Positions 33,166-42,987 are shown, counted from the first letter of the stretch. The stretch is 64,000 bases of DNA from Mesonia algae (GCF_003253545.1 NZ_QKYV01000001.1:392574-456573), one strand, 5' to 3'. Made by a program: numbers and translations. Notes: generated by a model from the sequence alone, not told the origin.

Positions 33166-33822
33166 ATGAGAGAAGAGTCTAAAGTTATTCAGGCCACCAA
33201 AGCGTTTGTTCAAAGTGAATTGAAAGATGCAGAAGGTGGTCATGATTGGTTTCATATTGAACGTGTTTATAAAAACGCTTTACTTTTGGCGCGGGATGAA
33301 AACGTTAATCTAGAAATCGTTTCTTTAGGTGCGCTTTTACACGATATCGCAGACTCAAAATTTCATCAAGGAAATGAAAATGTTGGTCCGCAAACAGCTA
33401 GAACTTTTTTAGAAAGTTTACACGTACAAGACTTCGTTATTGATCACGTGGTGAAAATCATTGAGAATATTTCTTTTAAAGGAGGCAATATTAAACAAGA
33501 GTTTACTTCTCCCGAATTAGATGTAATTCAAGATGCCGATAGATTAGATGCTATGGGTGCAATTGGTATTGCAAGAACCTTTAATTATGGTGGGTTCAAA
33601 AATCGTAAAATTTACGATCCATCTATTGCTCCTAAATTAAATATGAGCAAGGAAGAATATAAAAAAGATGAAAATCCTACTATCAATCATTTTTACGAAA
33701 AGCTTTTATTACTTAAAGAAAGAATGAATACTGTGACCGGAAAAAAACTTGCTCAAAAGCGACACGAGTTTATGGAACAATTTTTAGAGCAATTTTACGC
33801 CGAATGGGAAGGGAAATGCTAA
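33166..33822 (+). CDS. HD-domain phosphohydrolase
   Basis: 218 residues. HDWFHIERV (H26) and LLHDIADSKF (H59-D60) give the HD metal site, with DADRLDAMGAIG as the late Asp motif. It belongs to the YedJ/YpgQ-like HD family of small hydrolases acting on nucleotides or other phosphates; the substrate is unknown. It begins 1 base after the desaturase. Its stop overlaps that of the convergent radical SAM gene by 4 bases. Confidence 0.88.
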   Translation: MREESKVIQATKAFVQSELKDAEGGHDWFHIERVYKNALLLARDENVNLEIVSLGALLHDIADSKFHQGNENVGPQTARTFLESLHVQDFVIDHVVKIIENISFKGGNIKQEFTSPELDVIQDADRLDAMGAIGIARTFNYGGFKNRKIYDPSIAPKLNMSKEEYKKDENPTINHFYEKLLLLKERMNTVTGKKLAQKRHEFMEQFLEQFYAEWEGKC

Positions 33823-34892
33823 AACAATTTGTACTGAGGATTTTTAATTTTTAAATAATGACTATTATCTAAAGGCTCTATTTCCTTTACGGAAGAAAGG
33901 TATTTTGCTCTCGCTATTTTAAACTGTAGAGCTATTTGCTTAGCAAACTCACCTTCTCCCTTCATTCTTGTACCAAACCGACTGTCATTCAAATTTCCGC
34001 CATGGCAAGCTTCAATTTGGTGCAATACCTTTTCAGCACGATCGGGAAGGGTTTTTTCAATCCAATCTTTAAATATATCCGCAATAGCGCCATTTAAACG
34101 CACTATAGTATAACCTACAGATCTTGCTCCTAATTCGCTTACTTTTTTCACCAAAGGCAAAATTTCGTGACTGTTAATACTTGGAATAATTGGTGCCATC
34201 ATTACATTTACCGGAATGTTATGTTTAGCAAGTACTTCTACAGTTTTTAACCGCTGTTTAATACTTGCTGTTCTTGGCTCAACGATTCGACGGGTTTCTT
34301 CCGATAAGGATGTTATAGATATGCTCACTCTAATTAAATGAAGCTCTGCCAATTCTTTTAATACGTCTAAATCTCTTAAAATAAGACTGTTTTTAGTAAT
34401 AATACCTGTGGGGTGTTTGTACTTAAGCATAAGCTCTAAACACTTTCTGGTGATTTTTAACTTCCTTTCTATGGGCTGGTAGCAATCTGTATTTCCCGAA
34501 AAAATAATCGTATCGCCTTGCCAATTTTTACTCTGTAGTTTTTGTTCTAATAGTTGAGGTGCATTTTTCTTTACTAGTATTTTCTTTTCAAAATCTAAGC
34601 CAGCACTATAACCCCAATATTCGTGTGAATTCCTAGCATAACAATAAATACAACCATGTTCGCAACCTTGGTAAGGATTGGCAGAATACCCCATACCTAC
34701 ATCGGGGCTGTTCACTTTGTTAACAAAGGTCTTAGGGAAAACTTCTTGATACTGGGTAGCAAGTTTAGAAGGTTCTTCTCCTTCTTTATAGCAATATTCT
34801 AAAAATTCTGGATCTACCGTATGTTCTTGCTCTAGGAATTTATTAGGAGTATTTTGCTGAGCGCCACGACCTTTTAGGTAAGAAATAGACAT
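33819..34892 (-). CDS. PA0069-family radical SAM protein (SplB-like)
   Basis: About 357 residues from the ATG at 34892 (MSISYLKGRGAQ). The cluster motif CEHGCIYCYARNSHEYWG (Cys-x3-Cys-x2-Cys) and GLDFEKKILVK are diagnostic of the PA0069 group, related to the spore photoproduct lyase SplB. The role in vegetative bacteria is not established. An upstream in-frame ATG (34928) would add 12 residues without family similarity. Confidence 0.9.
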   Translation of the reverse strand: MSISYLKGRGAQQNTPNKFLEQEHTVDPEFLEYCYKEGEEPSKLATQYQEVFPKTFVNKVNSPDVGMGYSANPYQGCEHGCIYCYARNSHEYWGYSAGLDFEKKILVKKNAPQLLEQKLQSKNWQGDTIIFSGNTDCYQPIERKLKITRKCLELMLKYKHPTGIITKNSLILRDLDVLKELAELHLIRVSISITSLSEETRRIVEPRTASIKQRLKTVEVLAKHNIPVNVMMAPIIPSINSHEILPLVKKVSELGARSVGYTIVRLNGAIADIFKDWIEKTLPDRAEKVLHQIEACHGGNLNDSRFGTRMKGEGEFAKQIALQFKIARAKYLSSVKEIEPLDNSHYLKIKNPQYKLF

Positions 34893-34973
34893 AAGGGAAT
34901 AATTTGTACTTTTCAAATATAAGTACAAAATGGTAATATTTCCAAAAATTAGGATTTAATCCTTATTGATTCT

Positions 34974-35939
34974 TTAAATCTGGTTCGTCTTTTCAAAGTA
35001 TTTTTTAAGTACCAAAAGCGAAATAAGGTCTTCTTTGTTTTTATTATTGAATTGATCAATAAAACGGTGAGCATTCTGTATGATAGCTAGAGCTTTTTCA
35101 GGATGTTCTATATAGTAAGTGAGTTTTTCTTCCATATTAGAATAGTCATCAGCTAAACAGATATAATGATAATCTGGTATTAACAAACCTTCCATAAACC
35201 AAGTTTCAAATTTGGGTTGTGGCATTACAGCAATTGAATTGGAAGACATGACCCACTTTAAATTGGTCGCTACATCATTACCTTCAATACATAAAATAAA
35301 CTTATAAGCTAGCTGCTGCTGAATACCCATTCTTTCTACTAGCCATTTCGAGTTGAGCTCATTATTATTAACCTTTCCTATATTACAAAGCGGATGGTTA
35401 AAATATTTCTCTAAAAATTGAATGCGTTGGGGTTGCGTTGGGTGGACTTTCCCTCTACTCACCAACATATTCTTTTTTTCTAAAAAAGACTTGGAGTCAT
35501 TTTTAATAAATAAAAAATGCCTGATTTTATTCCATTTTAAGAGAATAGAATTTTCATTAGAAGGATGTATGGGTCTGCTTTTTACAAATGAAGGTTGAGA
35601 AGGTACTTCAACAATATCTCCAAACAAAAAAGAACATTTTAAATGCTTCTTAAAATACCTTGTGTATTCTCTAAAATCGAAAAAATAGGTTTTTCCATCT
35701 TTTAGCTTAAGATTTAAAAGTTTAGGTGTAGCTGTAGGTAAATCAACTTTCTCTTCTAATTTGTTGTAATAATTTACTCTTTTTAAAATTTCTTCCTGTT
35801 CTTTCTTTGGAATAGATTTTAATTTATTTATTAGTCTTTTTTGATAATAAGCATCAGGTAACAATAACCTTGTATAGTTTTTTATGTAATACAAAAGCTT
35901 ATTATTTTTATGTTTTCCAGAAATACGTTGAAGCTCCAT
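34974..35939 (-). CDS. Glycosyltransferase family 90-like protein (CAP10/LpsA type)
   Basis: 321 residues, no signal peptide. The C-terminal half has FILCIEGNDVATNLKWVM and PKFETWFMEGLLIPDYHYI, the pattern of GT90/CAP10 enzymes that add sugars to lipopolysaccharide or capsule. The HPTQPQRIQFLEKYF stretch precedes it. It lies 9 bases after the secreted 539-residue gene, and is likely co-transcribed with it. No other surface-polysaccharide genes are near, so the acceptor is unknown. Confidence 0.83.
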   Translation of the reverse strand: MELQRISGKHKNNKLLYYIKNYTRLLLPDAYYQKRLINKLKSIPKKEQEEILKRVNYYNKLEEKVDLPTATPKLLNLKLKDGKTYFFDFREYTRYFKKHLKCSFLFGDIVEVPSQPSFVKSRPIHPSNENSILLKWNKIRHFLFIKNDSKSFLEKKNMLVSRGKVHPTQPQRIQFLEKYFNHPLCNIGKVNNNELNSKWLVERMGIQQQLAYKFILCIEGNDVATNLKWVMSSNSIAVMPQPKFETWFMEGLLIPDYHYICLADDYSNMEEKLTYYIEHPEKALAIIQNAHRFIDQFNNKNKEDLISLLVLKKYFEKTNQI

Positions 35940-35948
35940 TCTTTTGTT

Positions 35949-37568
35949 TTAATCTTGTAGTTCTAGCCTTACGATTTGCTTTTTTATTTTCTTACTACCT
36001 ATAAAATATATATTCTTTGTAGGCTTTGAAACACTTCCTTCACCAATTTTATAGCTTACTTCCGCTTCATCGCTATCGATAATTTTATGGTACCCCATAT
36101 TACCTGTAGAATCAATCTCAAATCTATATAAATTTAGGTTTTTCAGGTTAGTTGTCGTAATTACCGATCTACCGTCTTTTAATTCTTTTATCTCCCTAGG
36201 AGCATTTATAAAAAGATAAGTAATACCATCTTTAACCGTACTTAAAAAAGAATAGTGTTCCGCTTCAATTCCACGTGAAGTTTGAATTTTATTTATATTC
36301 CTAGCCCATTCTAAATTTCCGGTAGCATTAATTTTAGCACATAAAATATCATCAAAATGTAATAACACTCCAGACCTCATACCGTAATGTCTTCCTCCTC
36401 CGTAATTCGGTAATTGACTATAATACACCTCTTCTGCTGTTAGATAAATATTGTAATTATCATCAAAGTGAAAGTTTCTATAAGTTAGACTTCTTTTGAG
36501 TTCTTTTTCATTCTTTCGTCTACGTTTACCTTTTTCTTCTCCATACTTATCTATCATAAACTGCTCCGTAAACGGATTAAATACTTCTCGTTTAATAGTG
36601 AAATCTTCTGGATGAATTTGATAATTTACTATTCCCATGTATTGGTCGTCATCTTTTTCAGAATAAAAACCCACACATGCTAACTGATTATTTTTAGTTA
36701 ATACTTTTAATGATGAGATAAAGTTTTCATTAGTATTGAAACTCAATTCTTTTTCTCCCTTATTATTAATCTTGAAGAGCTTGTATAAATAATCAACCTT
36801 TCCAAAAATCTTAGATTTTTTAAGGTAATTTTTATACGATTTTCCTAAAAAATAAACTGTAGTGTCACTTTCATTGGTTGCAATTGAATTAAAATCGAAC
36901 AGTCGGTCTTTAGTATCCTCTATAAGATTATGTTCAAAAATTTTATTAAAATCAGTATCATAGACTTTTATCAAATGACGTTGTTTATCACTATCCAACA
37001 AATCAAAATTAAAGGTTACGAGCTTGTTGTTTTCAGAAAAAGTAACCTCTCCTGTTTCATCAATATCCCTGTTTTCACTCCTCACATATCTTAAAATTTT
37101 ACCCGCCTTTGACGAATTCTCAAAATAATCGTCTGAAATAGAAAATAGATTTCTTGAGTGGAATTTAAAATCATTTAAACTTGCCGTTAGGACATTATAA
37201 TCATTTGACTTCTTCTCCTTATCCCAACGATATTCAATAAGATTAACTTTATTATCTTTTATAAAAAGTGCTTTTAACCTATTGTGTTCTATTCTTATAT
37301 CATAGTGATTCTTTAAATTTAAATTTGCATCATAATGCTCTACAACATAAAGTTTAGGCATATAAATATCGCCTCCATAAAACACTCTAACCAATACAGC
37401 ACCGCCTAATTTATCTTCTGCAGAATATAATAGGCTTGATGTTCTCCCCCTATCTTTAAATATTTCGCTTTTATCAACTTTAATTCTGCTGTTTTGAGCA
37501 CTCACAGTAGAGTTGAAAGTGACTGCAAGAACAATGAAAGCATAAAGCGTAAAAAAATAGAATTTCAT
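35949..37568 (-). CDS. Hypothetical exported protein
   Basis: 539 residues with a signal peptide ending near NSTVSAQNS. The rest is beta-rich and repetitive in feel, with recurring short blocks such as KVYDTDFNKIFEHNL, LYKLFKINNKGEKEL and NLYRFEIDSTGNMGY, suggestive of a propeller-like protein, although I recognise no named domain. No sorting tail is visible at the C-terminus (KKQIVRLELQD). It forms a likely pair with the GT90-like gene downstream. Confidence 0.78.
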   Translation of the reverse strand: MKFYFFTLYAFIVLAVTFNSTVSAQNSRIKVDKSEIFKDRGRTSSLLYSAEDKLGGAVLVRVFYGGDIYMPKLYVVEHYDANLNLKNHYDIRIEHNRLKALFIKDNKVNLIEYRWDKEKKSNDYNVLTASLNDFKFHSRNLFSISDDYFENSSKAGKILRYVRSENRDIDETGEVTFSENNKLVTFNFDLLDSDKQRHLIKVYDTDFNKIFEHNLIEDTKDRLFDFNSIATNESDTTVYFLGKSYKNYLKKSKIFGKVDYLYKLFKINNKGEKELSFNTNENFISSLKVLTKNNQLACVGFYSEKDDDQYMGIVNYQIHPEDFTIKREVFNPFTEQFMIDKYGEEKGKRRRKNEKELKRSLTYRNFHFDDNYNIYLTAEEVYYSQLPNYGGGRHYGMRSGVLLHFDDILCAKINATGNLEWARNINKIQTSRGIEAEHYSFLSTVKDGITYLFINAPREIKELKDGRSVITTTNLKNLNLYRFEIDSTGNMGYHKIIDSDEAEVSYKIGEGSVSKPTKNIYFIGSKKIKKQIVRLELQD

Positions 37569-37628
37569 TAGTTATAAAATTAATCTTAAGATGTAGTAAA
37601 CAAGAAAGCTATCTAAAAGCATAAAAAA

Positions 37629-37744
37629 TGTCATTCTGAATAGATTTCAGAATTTTATCATCCTTACTTGTACATAAGTATGATAACCTGATTCAAACTC
37701 TCCTAAATTAAATATTCAATTCAGACAAGTTCAGGTTGACGAAA
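37629..37744. repeat. REP-like imperfect palindromic repeat, intergenic
   Basis: Outer ends TGTCATTCTGAA (37629) and TTCAGGTTGACGA (37730) are near inverted repeats. Inner hairpins ATTCTGAA/TTCAGAAT and AACCTGA/TCAGGTT are nested within. The GTCATTCTGAA...TTCAGAAT form resembles abundant intergenic repeats of flavobacterial genomes, from memory. Confidence 0.5.
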
Positions 37745-37785
37745 ATACACTTTTAGACAGCTTTACTTTAAATAAATTTCGCTCT

Positions 37786-38568
37786 TTATTTTCCTGGAAA
37801 ATCTGCTTTTCTTTTTTCTAAAAAAGCGGTTGTTCCTTCTTTAAAATCTTCTGTTCCAAAACTCTTTCCAAAGTTTTCAATTTCTTTATCAAAACCATTT
37901 ACTCCGTCTTCATCATTTGCATTTATGGCTTCTATGGCTTTACCAATCGCTACCATAGAATTTCTCATGATTTTCTGAGCCGTTTTTGTGGTGAATTCCA
38001 TAAGTTCTTCTGCAGGAGTTACATGATTCACTAACCCGTATTGTAAAGCTTGTTTAGCATCTATCATTCCTGCGGTCATAATCATTTCCATCGCTCTTCC
38101 TTTCCCTACTAATTGCGGTAAACGTTGTGTACCTCCATACCCAGGAATTACTCCAAGAGATGTTTCTGGAAGTCCCATTTTGGCATTATCACTAGCAATT
38201 CTAAAATGTGCTGCCATGGCTAATTCTAATCCTCCCCCAAGAGCAAAACCATTGATGGCTGCAATTACAGGTTTATGAAAATTGGCGATGCGATCAAAAA
38301 CTTCCTCTTGTCCTTTTGCTGCCAAGTTTTTTCCTTCTGCTATGCTATAATCGGCAAATTCAGAGATGTCTGCTCCAGCTACAAAGGCTTTTTCTCCGCT
38401 TCCGGTAAGGACAATTATTTTCACATTCTCGTCGCTTTCTAATTCCGCGAAAGCGTTATGTATCTCTTCTAAAGTTTCTCTATTGAGAGCGTTTAATTTT
38501 TTAGGACGGTTAATCGTTAATTGCGCCAGTCCGTTTTCTTTTTCTATTAAAATATTGTTGTAACTCAT
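37786..38568 (-). CDS. Enoyl-CoA hydratase/isomerase family protein
   Basis: 260 residues. Crotonase fold with the oxyanion-hole and catalytic segments AINGFALGGGLELAMA (about residues 99-114) and GLPETSLGVIPGYGGTQRL (about 132-150), where both catalytic Glu positions are present. It hydrates trans-2-enoyl-CoA in beta-oxidation or amino-acid breakdown. It is the last gene of the hemH-MATE-hemJ-kinase operon, 3 bases after the kinase. The specific substrate is unknown. It carries a copy of the TTCCGCGAAAGCG motif. Confidence 0.9.
   Translation of the reverse strand: MSYNNILIEKENGLAQLTINRPKKLNALNRETLEEIHNAFAELESDENVKIIVLTGSGEKAFVAGADISEFADYSIAEGKNLAAKGQEEVFDRIANFHKPVIAAINGFALGGGLELAMAAHFRIASDNAKMGLPETSLGVIPGYGGTQRLPQLVGKGRAMEMIMTAGMIDAKQALQYGLVNHVTPAEELMEFTTKTAQKIMRNSMVAIGKAIEAINANDEDGVNGFDKEIENFGKSFGTEDFKEGTTAFLEKRKADFPGK
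38443..38455 (+). repeat. Iterated palindromic motif TTCCGCGAAAGCG (in enoyl-CoA hydratase)
   Basis: Exact copy inside the coding sequence; the complement encodes A-F-A-E, as in dxs. Confidence 0.7.
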
Positions 38569-38571
38569 GGT

Positions 38572-40023
38572 TTATATTTTAGGAAATTTAACTTCAAATG
38601 TAGTGCCTTCACCTTCTTGTGAGGTAAAGGTAATAGTGCCTTTGTAGGCTTCTATAATGGTTTTAATAATTCCTAAACCTAGTCCCATTCCGCTAGATTT
38701 AGTAGTAAACTTAGGTTCAAAAATACGGGTTTTATTTTCTTCTGAAATACCAGAACCATTATCTTTTATTAGAATACAAGCATAATTTTCGTCGGTTTTT
38801 ACACTCACTTCTATACGCTGCTGCGGATTTTCTTCTGAGGCTTGCAAAGCGTTTTTCACCAAATTGGTCACTACTCTAATAAGCTGTGTACGATCGAAAA
38901 TGGCTAAGATTTCTTCTTCTTCCGTAAAGAAAATAATATTTCTTTCATTGAAAATATCAAGTGCTAATTTTACAATTTTAGGCACGTTGAGGGTTTCATT
39001 TTGTTGCGCTGGCATCTTGGCAAAGTTTGAAAATGCTGATGCGATAGAACTCATCGTATCTATTTGCTGAATTAGTGTTTTAGTGTAATCATTGAGTTTT
39101 TCTTTTATGTCTGGATCATCGGGATCAAATCTTCTCTCAAAACTTTGCACGGTAAGACGCATAGGAGTAAGCGGATTTTTAATCTCGTGGGCTACTTGTT
39201 TTGCCATTTCTCGCCAAGCTTGTTCTCGTTCGTTGGTAGCTAATTTTACAGCACTTTCTTCCAATTCATCAATCATAGAATTGTAAGCTTTTATAAGTGA
39301 TTTTATCTCCTCGGAAGTGTCTTTAATCGCAATTTTCTTATTCTTTTTATCTAATCGCGTAGCGTGAATCTTCTCACTTACCGCCTTTAAAGAAGAGGTA
39401 ATGTATTTAGAAAGAAAATAGGAAAGCAAAATGGCAGCAAGAATAAGAAGTAAATAAACTTGAGCTAAAATGGTTAGAAAATCTTTTAGCTGCATATCAA
39501 TAAAACCATCATCTTCAATTTTTGGCAAATTGAGAATAGCTAAAGGTTTAAAATAAGTATCAGTGATATAAGTATAAGAAGATTGGTACTTTACTCCGTC
39601 TTCTTTATAGTATTGAACGTATTTTTTGTTTTCTGAATTTTCTAACTGTGTAAGAGCCATTTCGGGCATCTTAGTAATCGAAGTATCTTTAAAAAAAGTA
39701 GGTTTAGACGATTTGAGCAATCTACCTTTGAGGTCGTAAAAGTTAATCTCGGTATTATGAATATTCTTAAGCTCGTAGATTTTCTTTCTAAAAATTAAAG
39801 GAATATTCTCTGTGGTTACTTCATAGGTGGTGGTTTGTATCTCGTAATTGATACTTGCCCGTATAGAAGCTTCTTTTTGTTTTAGTTTATCTTTTTGGTA
39901 AGCTTCAGCTTCTTTTTTATATTGATAGATCGTAACAATAGCAATAAGCACAGAAGCTCCCAGCACTAAAAAAATCATGCTTAAGAATATACGAGTTCTT
40001 AAAGAGCGCTTAAGCCACCTCAT
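38572..40023 (-). CDS. HAMP-containing sensor histidine kinase (NtrY-like)
   Basis: 483 residues. TM1 (about 12-30) and TM2 (about 186-206, VYLLLILAAILLSYFLS) flank a periplasmic domain. A HAMP segment follows, then HisKA with AHEIKNPLTPMRL (His about 280), and an ATPase domain with NLVKNALQASEE (N box), DNGSGI (G1) and GMGLGLGI (G2). The HEIKNPLTP form is shared with NtrY-type kinases. No response regulator is adjacent, so it is an orphan kinase. It begins 1 base after hemJ. Confidence 0.92.
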   Translation of the reverse strand: MRWLKRSLRTRIFLSMIFLVLGASVLIAIVTIYQYKKEAEAYQKDKLKQKEASIRASINYEIQTTTYEVTTENIPLIFRKKIYELKNIHNTEINFYDLKGRLLKSSKPTFFKDTSITKMPEMALTQLENSENKKYVQYYKEDGVKYQSSYTYITDTYFKPLAILNLPKIEDDGFIDMQLKDFLTILAQVYLLLILAAILLSYFLSKYITSSLKAVSEKIHATRLDKKNKKIAIKDTSEEIKSLIKAYNSMIDELEESAVKLATNEREQAWREMAKQVAHEIKNPLTPMRLTVQSFERRFDPDDPDIKEKLNDYTKTLIQQIDTMSSIASAFSNFAKMPAQQNETLNVPKIVKLALDIFNERNIIFFTEEEEILAIFDRTQLIRVVTNLVKNALQASEENPQQRIEVSVKTDENYACILIKDNGSGISEENKTRIFEPKFTTKSSGMGLGLGIIKTIIEAYKGTITFTSQEGEGTTFEVKFPKI

Positions 40024-40024
40024 C

Positions 40025-40573
40025 TTATTTACCTTTATTTCTAATTCGTTTATAAATTTTTATTCCTAACATTAACAAAATTCCCAACACAAAAATTCCT
40101 GCTACACCAAAAATCCAATTCAAAGAGTTTTTTAAAATCACTAAAAACACTACTGAAAACAAGATAAGTGTAGAACCCTCGTTAAATAATCGCATTTGGT
40201 TAGATGACCATTTAAAAACATTTCGCTGTAATTGCCTAAAAATTTGATGACATTTAAAGTGATAGACAAACAATAACAAAACAAATGCCAGCTTTACATG
40301 CATCCAATCCTGTTGTAACCAAACAGGTTGTAGAATTAATAGTATAATCGCAAATAATGTAGCTAAAATTGCAGAAGGCCAAGTAATTATAAACCATAAC
40401 CTCTTGGTCATAATCTTAAATTGATTACTTAAAATCTCCCTTTCGGTGGAATCTTTATCTTGTGCTTCTATATGATATATAAATAGCCTTGGAATGTAGA
40501 ATAAGCCTGCAAACCAAGTAATCACAAAGATTAAATGAAGAGATTTGATGTAATTATAATACTCCATATTCAA
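40025..40573 (-). CDS. hemJ: Protoporphyrinogen oxidase HemJ family
   Basis: 182 residues with four membrane helices. The N-terminal YIKSLHLIFVITWFAGLFY segment has the His, Trp and Phe of the HemJ/UPF0093 family, followed by PRLFIYH. HemJ oxidises protoporphyrinogen IX to protoporphyrin IX in many bacteria lacking HemG and HemY. Its place in one operon with hemH, next to hemA-F, strengthens the assignment. It was formerly annotated as CopD-like. Confidence 0.88.
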   Translation of the reverse strand: MNMEYYNYIKSLHLIFVITWFAGLFYIPRLFIYHIEAQDKDSTEREILSNQFKIMTKRLWFIITWPSAILATLFAIILLILQPVWLQQDWMHVKLAFVLLLFVYHFKCHQIFRQLQRNVFKWSSNQMRLFNEGSTLILFSVVFLVILKNSLNWIFGVAGIFVLGILLMLGIKIYKRIRNKGK

Positions 40574-40579
40574 ATTTAA

Positions 40580-41947
40580 TTATTCTTCTATCGGTAAAGC
40601 TGTTTTCGGGACTAAATTCTTTCTAATCTCCTTATTAAGAAAGATACCTGTAACTATAGTTGAAATTACATCCGCTAAGGGAAAAGAGATCCATACTCCT
40701 AGTTCTCCATAGTATTTTGGTAAAATTAAAATTAACGGTATAAAAAAAAAGCCTTGTCTCGTGAGCGTTAATAACAAAGCTGGAGTTGCTTTCCCAACGG
40801 CTTGAAAATAAGCTGAACCAATTAATTGTAAACTAATAATGGGTAATGCTGCAAAAACCCAACGCATAGCCGAAGGTGTTTCTGCCAAAATGGTTTTATC
40901 TGTCGTAAAAATAGCTACAATAGATTCTGGAAAAATCATGATAATCGCAAAAACTACTAGCGCCAATACTCCCGCATATAAAATAGCTTTATTAATAGAT
41001 TCTCTTACCCTTGACGGATTGTTTGCTCCATAATTATAACCTGCAATAGGCAAAAATCCTTGAGTAACTCCCAATACTGGGAATAAAGCAAACATGAGCA
41101 TTCTACCTATAATCGCATAAACCGTAACCGAGGCAGCTCCGCCAAGATTATATAAAATATTATTCAGTAATAAGTAAGTAATACTCACCACTGCTTGTCT
41201 TGCTAATGTCACAAAACCTAAAGAACTTATTTCTTTTAAAATGGGAAGATCTAACCTAAAATGAGCGCTTTGTAGTTTTAATTCAGAGTTTTTAGAAAGA
41301 AAAAACCATAAAACATATAAAAAACAGATTACATAAGAACCTGTGGTTGCCCAAGCTGCACCTGCCATCCCTAAGTCTAAAACATTAATGAGAAAATAAT
41401 CTGCTATTAGATTAACTATAGAAGGTAAAATCATAGCGATCATGGCAAACTTAGGTTTTCCTTCTGCCCTAATTACTGTATTTCCCATCATGCTTAAGGC
41501 TAAAATAGGAACTCCGTAAAGCACAATACGATAATAAATTTCTGCAGGAGCATAAATTTCTCCTTTTCCTCCAAATGCAGGAATTAATTGTTCTATAAAT
41601 GTCAACCCTAAAATTACTAACGTAATACACAGCACTATGATTAGGGTAATTTGATTGCCAAAAGTTTTTAATGCCTTGCTACTATCATTTGCTCCTAAAG
41701 CACGAGAGATAATTGATGAACCTCCTATCCCAATCGCCATTCCTAAAGCAGCAATAAAAAAGGAGACCGGTAAAACAACATTTATAGCGGCAATGGCGGT
41801 AGGTCCAATCCAATTACCTACAAAAATAGTATCGACCAAAATATTTAGAGACATTACTAAAATGCCTATAGAGGCTGGTAAAGATTGCTTTATAAGAAGC
41901 TTCCCTATAGGTTCTTGTCCTAAGGCGGTCGAATTTACCTTTGCCAT
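40580..41947 (-). CDS. MATE-family efflux transporter
   Basis: 455 residues with about 12 membrane helices in two similar halves. Both MATE halves show the typical LP.S.G..AMS pattern (LPASIGILVMSLNILVDTIF near residue 23). Exports drugs or metabolites by Na+ or H+ exchange. It starts at the last base of the hemH stop codon and is 6 bases before hemJ, so it is embedded in the heme operon. A porphyrin-export role is possible but is guesswork. Confidence 0.9.
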   Translation of the reverse strand: MAKVNSTALGQEPIGKLLIKQSLPASIGILVMSLNILVDTIFVGNWIGPTAIAAINVVLPVSFFIAALGMAIGIGGSSIISRALGANDSSKALKTFGNQITLIIVLCITLVILGLTFIEQLIPAFGGKGEIYAPAEIYYRIVLYGVPILALSMMGNTVIRAEGKPKFAMIAMILPSIVNLIADYFLINVLDLGMAGAAWATTGSYVICFLYVLWFFLSKNSELKLQSAHFRLDLPILKEISSLGFVTLARQAVVSITYLLLNNILYNLGGAASVTVYAIIGRMLMFALFPVLGVTQGFLPIAGYNYGANNPSRVRESINKAILYAGVLALVVFAIIMIFPESIVAIFTTDKTILAETPSAMRWVFAALPIISLQLIGSAYFQAVGKATPALLLTLTRQGFFFIPLILILPKYYGELGVWISFPLADVISTIVTGIFLNKEIRKNLVPKTALPIEE

Positions 41948-42987
41948 TATTTAACGATACTTTCTTCTTCTGTTAATTCTGCCCAAGAATTTATCCAACT
42001 GCTTAACGTCTTTACCCAATCTTCCCGATCATTTAAACACGGAATCACCGTAAATTCTTTTCCGCCATTTTCATGGAAAATTTCTTCGCCTTCCATGGCA
42101 ATTTCTTCTAAGGTTTCTAAACAATCTGAAACAAATGCCGGTGTAACAATTGCCATTTTTTTTATTCCGTTAAGAGCAAACTTCTCAATTGTTCTATCGG
42201 TATAGGGTTGTAACCAAGGATCAAATCCTAAACGGGACTGGAACGAAGTGCTAAACGCATCTGGATTTAAATCTAATTTCTCTGCGACCAAACGCGTGGT
42301 TTCATAACATTGGTGACGATAACAAAATTGGTGTGCTGGTGACGGAGTTTTACAACATGTACCATCTATTTGACAATGCGATTTGGTAATATCACTCTTT
42401 TTAATGTGTCTTTCTGGAACGCCGTGGTAACTAAATAATAAATGTTCGTAATCTAAGTTTTCTATTTTTTCGGCAATACTACGGGAAAGAACCTCTATAT
42501 AATCTGGACGGTTATAAAACGGTGGTAACGTAGTAAGCTTCATTTGCGGAAATTTTTCCTTTTGTAACTCTTCTGCTAAAACCAAAATTGTTTCTGTAGT
42601 AGCCATCGCAAATTGTGGGTACAATGGCAATAGTAATACCTCATCCACACCTTTTGCGCTTAACTCTTTTAAACCTTGTTCTATATTTGGTTTTCCATAA
42701 CGCATCGCCAGAGATATAGGAACTTCAGTAAACTTATCTATTTTTTCTTGCAAACGTTCTGATAGTACGATAAGTGGAGACCCTTCTTCCCACCATATTT
42801 TTTGGTACGCTGCCGCGGATTTTTTTGGTCTTGTATTTAAAACAATTCCCTTTACTATAAAAGCACGCAGAAGCCATGGTACGTCTATTACGCGCTCATC
42901 CATTAAAAATTCATCTAAATACTTCTTTACATCTTTTGGATTGGTACTCTCTGGAGAACCTAAATTAACGAGTAAAACTCCTTTCAT
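41947..42987 (-). CDS. hemH: Ferrochelatase
   Basis: 346 residues. Inserts Fe(II) into protoporphyrin IX. VLLVNLGSPESTNPKDV opens the protein and the active-site His lies in LLFSYHGVPERHIKKSD (about residue 188). Cys-rich CQIDGTCCKT near residue 215 recalls the segment that binds a 2Fe-2S cluster or iron in some family members. First gene of the operon hemH-MATE-hemJ-kinase-hydratase. A -7 box TATTTTTG sits at 43011-43004 (minus). Confidence 0.95.
   Translation of the reverse strand: MKGVLLVNLGSPESTNPKDVKKYLDEFLMDERVIDVPWLLRAFIVKGIVLNTRPKKSAAAYQKIWWEEGSPLIVLSERLQEKIDKFTEVPISLAMRYGKPNIEQGLKELSAKGVDEVLLLPLYPQFAMATTETILVLAEELQKEKFPQMKLTTLPPFYNRPDYIEVLSRSIAEKIENLDYEHLLFSYHGVPERHIKKSDITKSHCQIDGTCCKTPSPAHQFCYRHQCYETTRLVAEKLDLNPDAFSTSFQSRLGFDPWLQPYTDRTIEKFALNGIKKMAIVTPAFVSDCLETLEEIAMEGEEIFHENGGKEFTVIPCLNDREDWVKTLSSWINSWAELTEEESIVK

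Noticed and set aside
41947-42987. Possible rRNA, CRISPR array or prophage elsewhere in the window
   Set aside because: Scanning by eye found no regularly spaced repeats, no 16S/23S/5S sequence, and no phage structural genes; the entry span is arbitrary.
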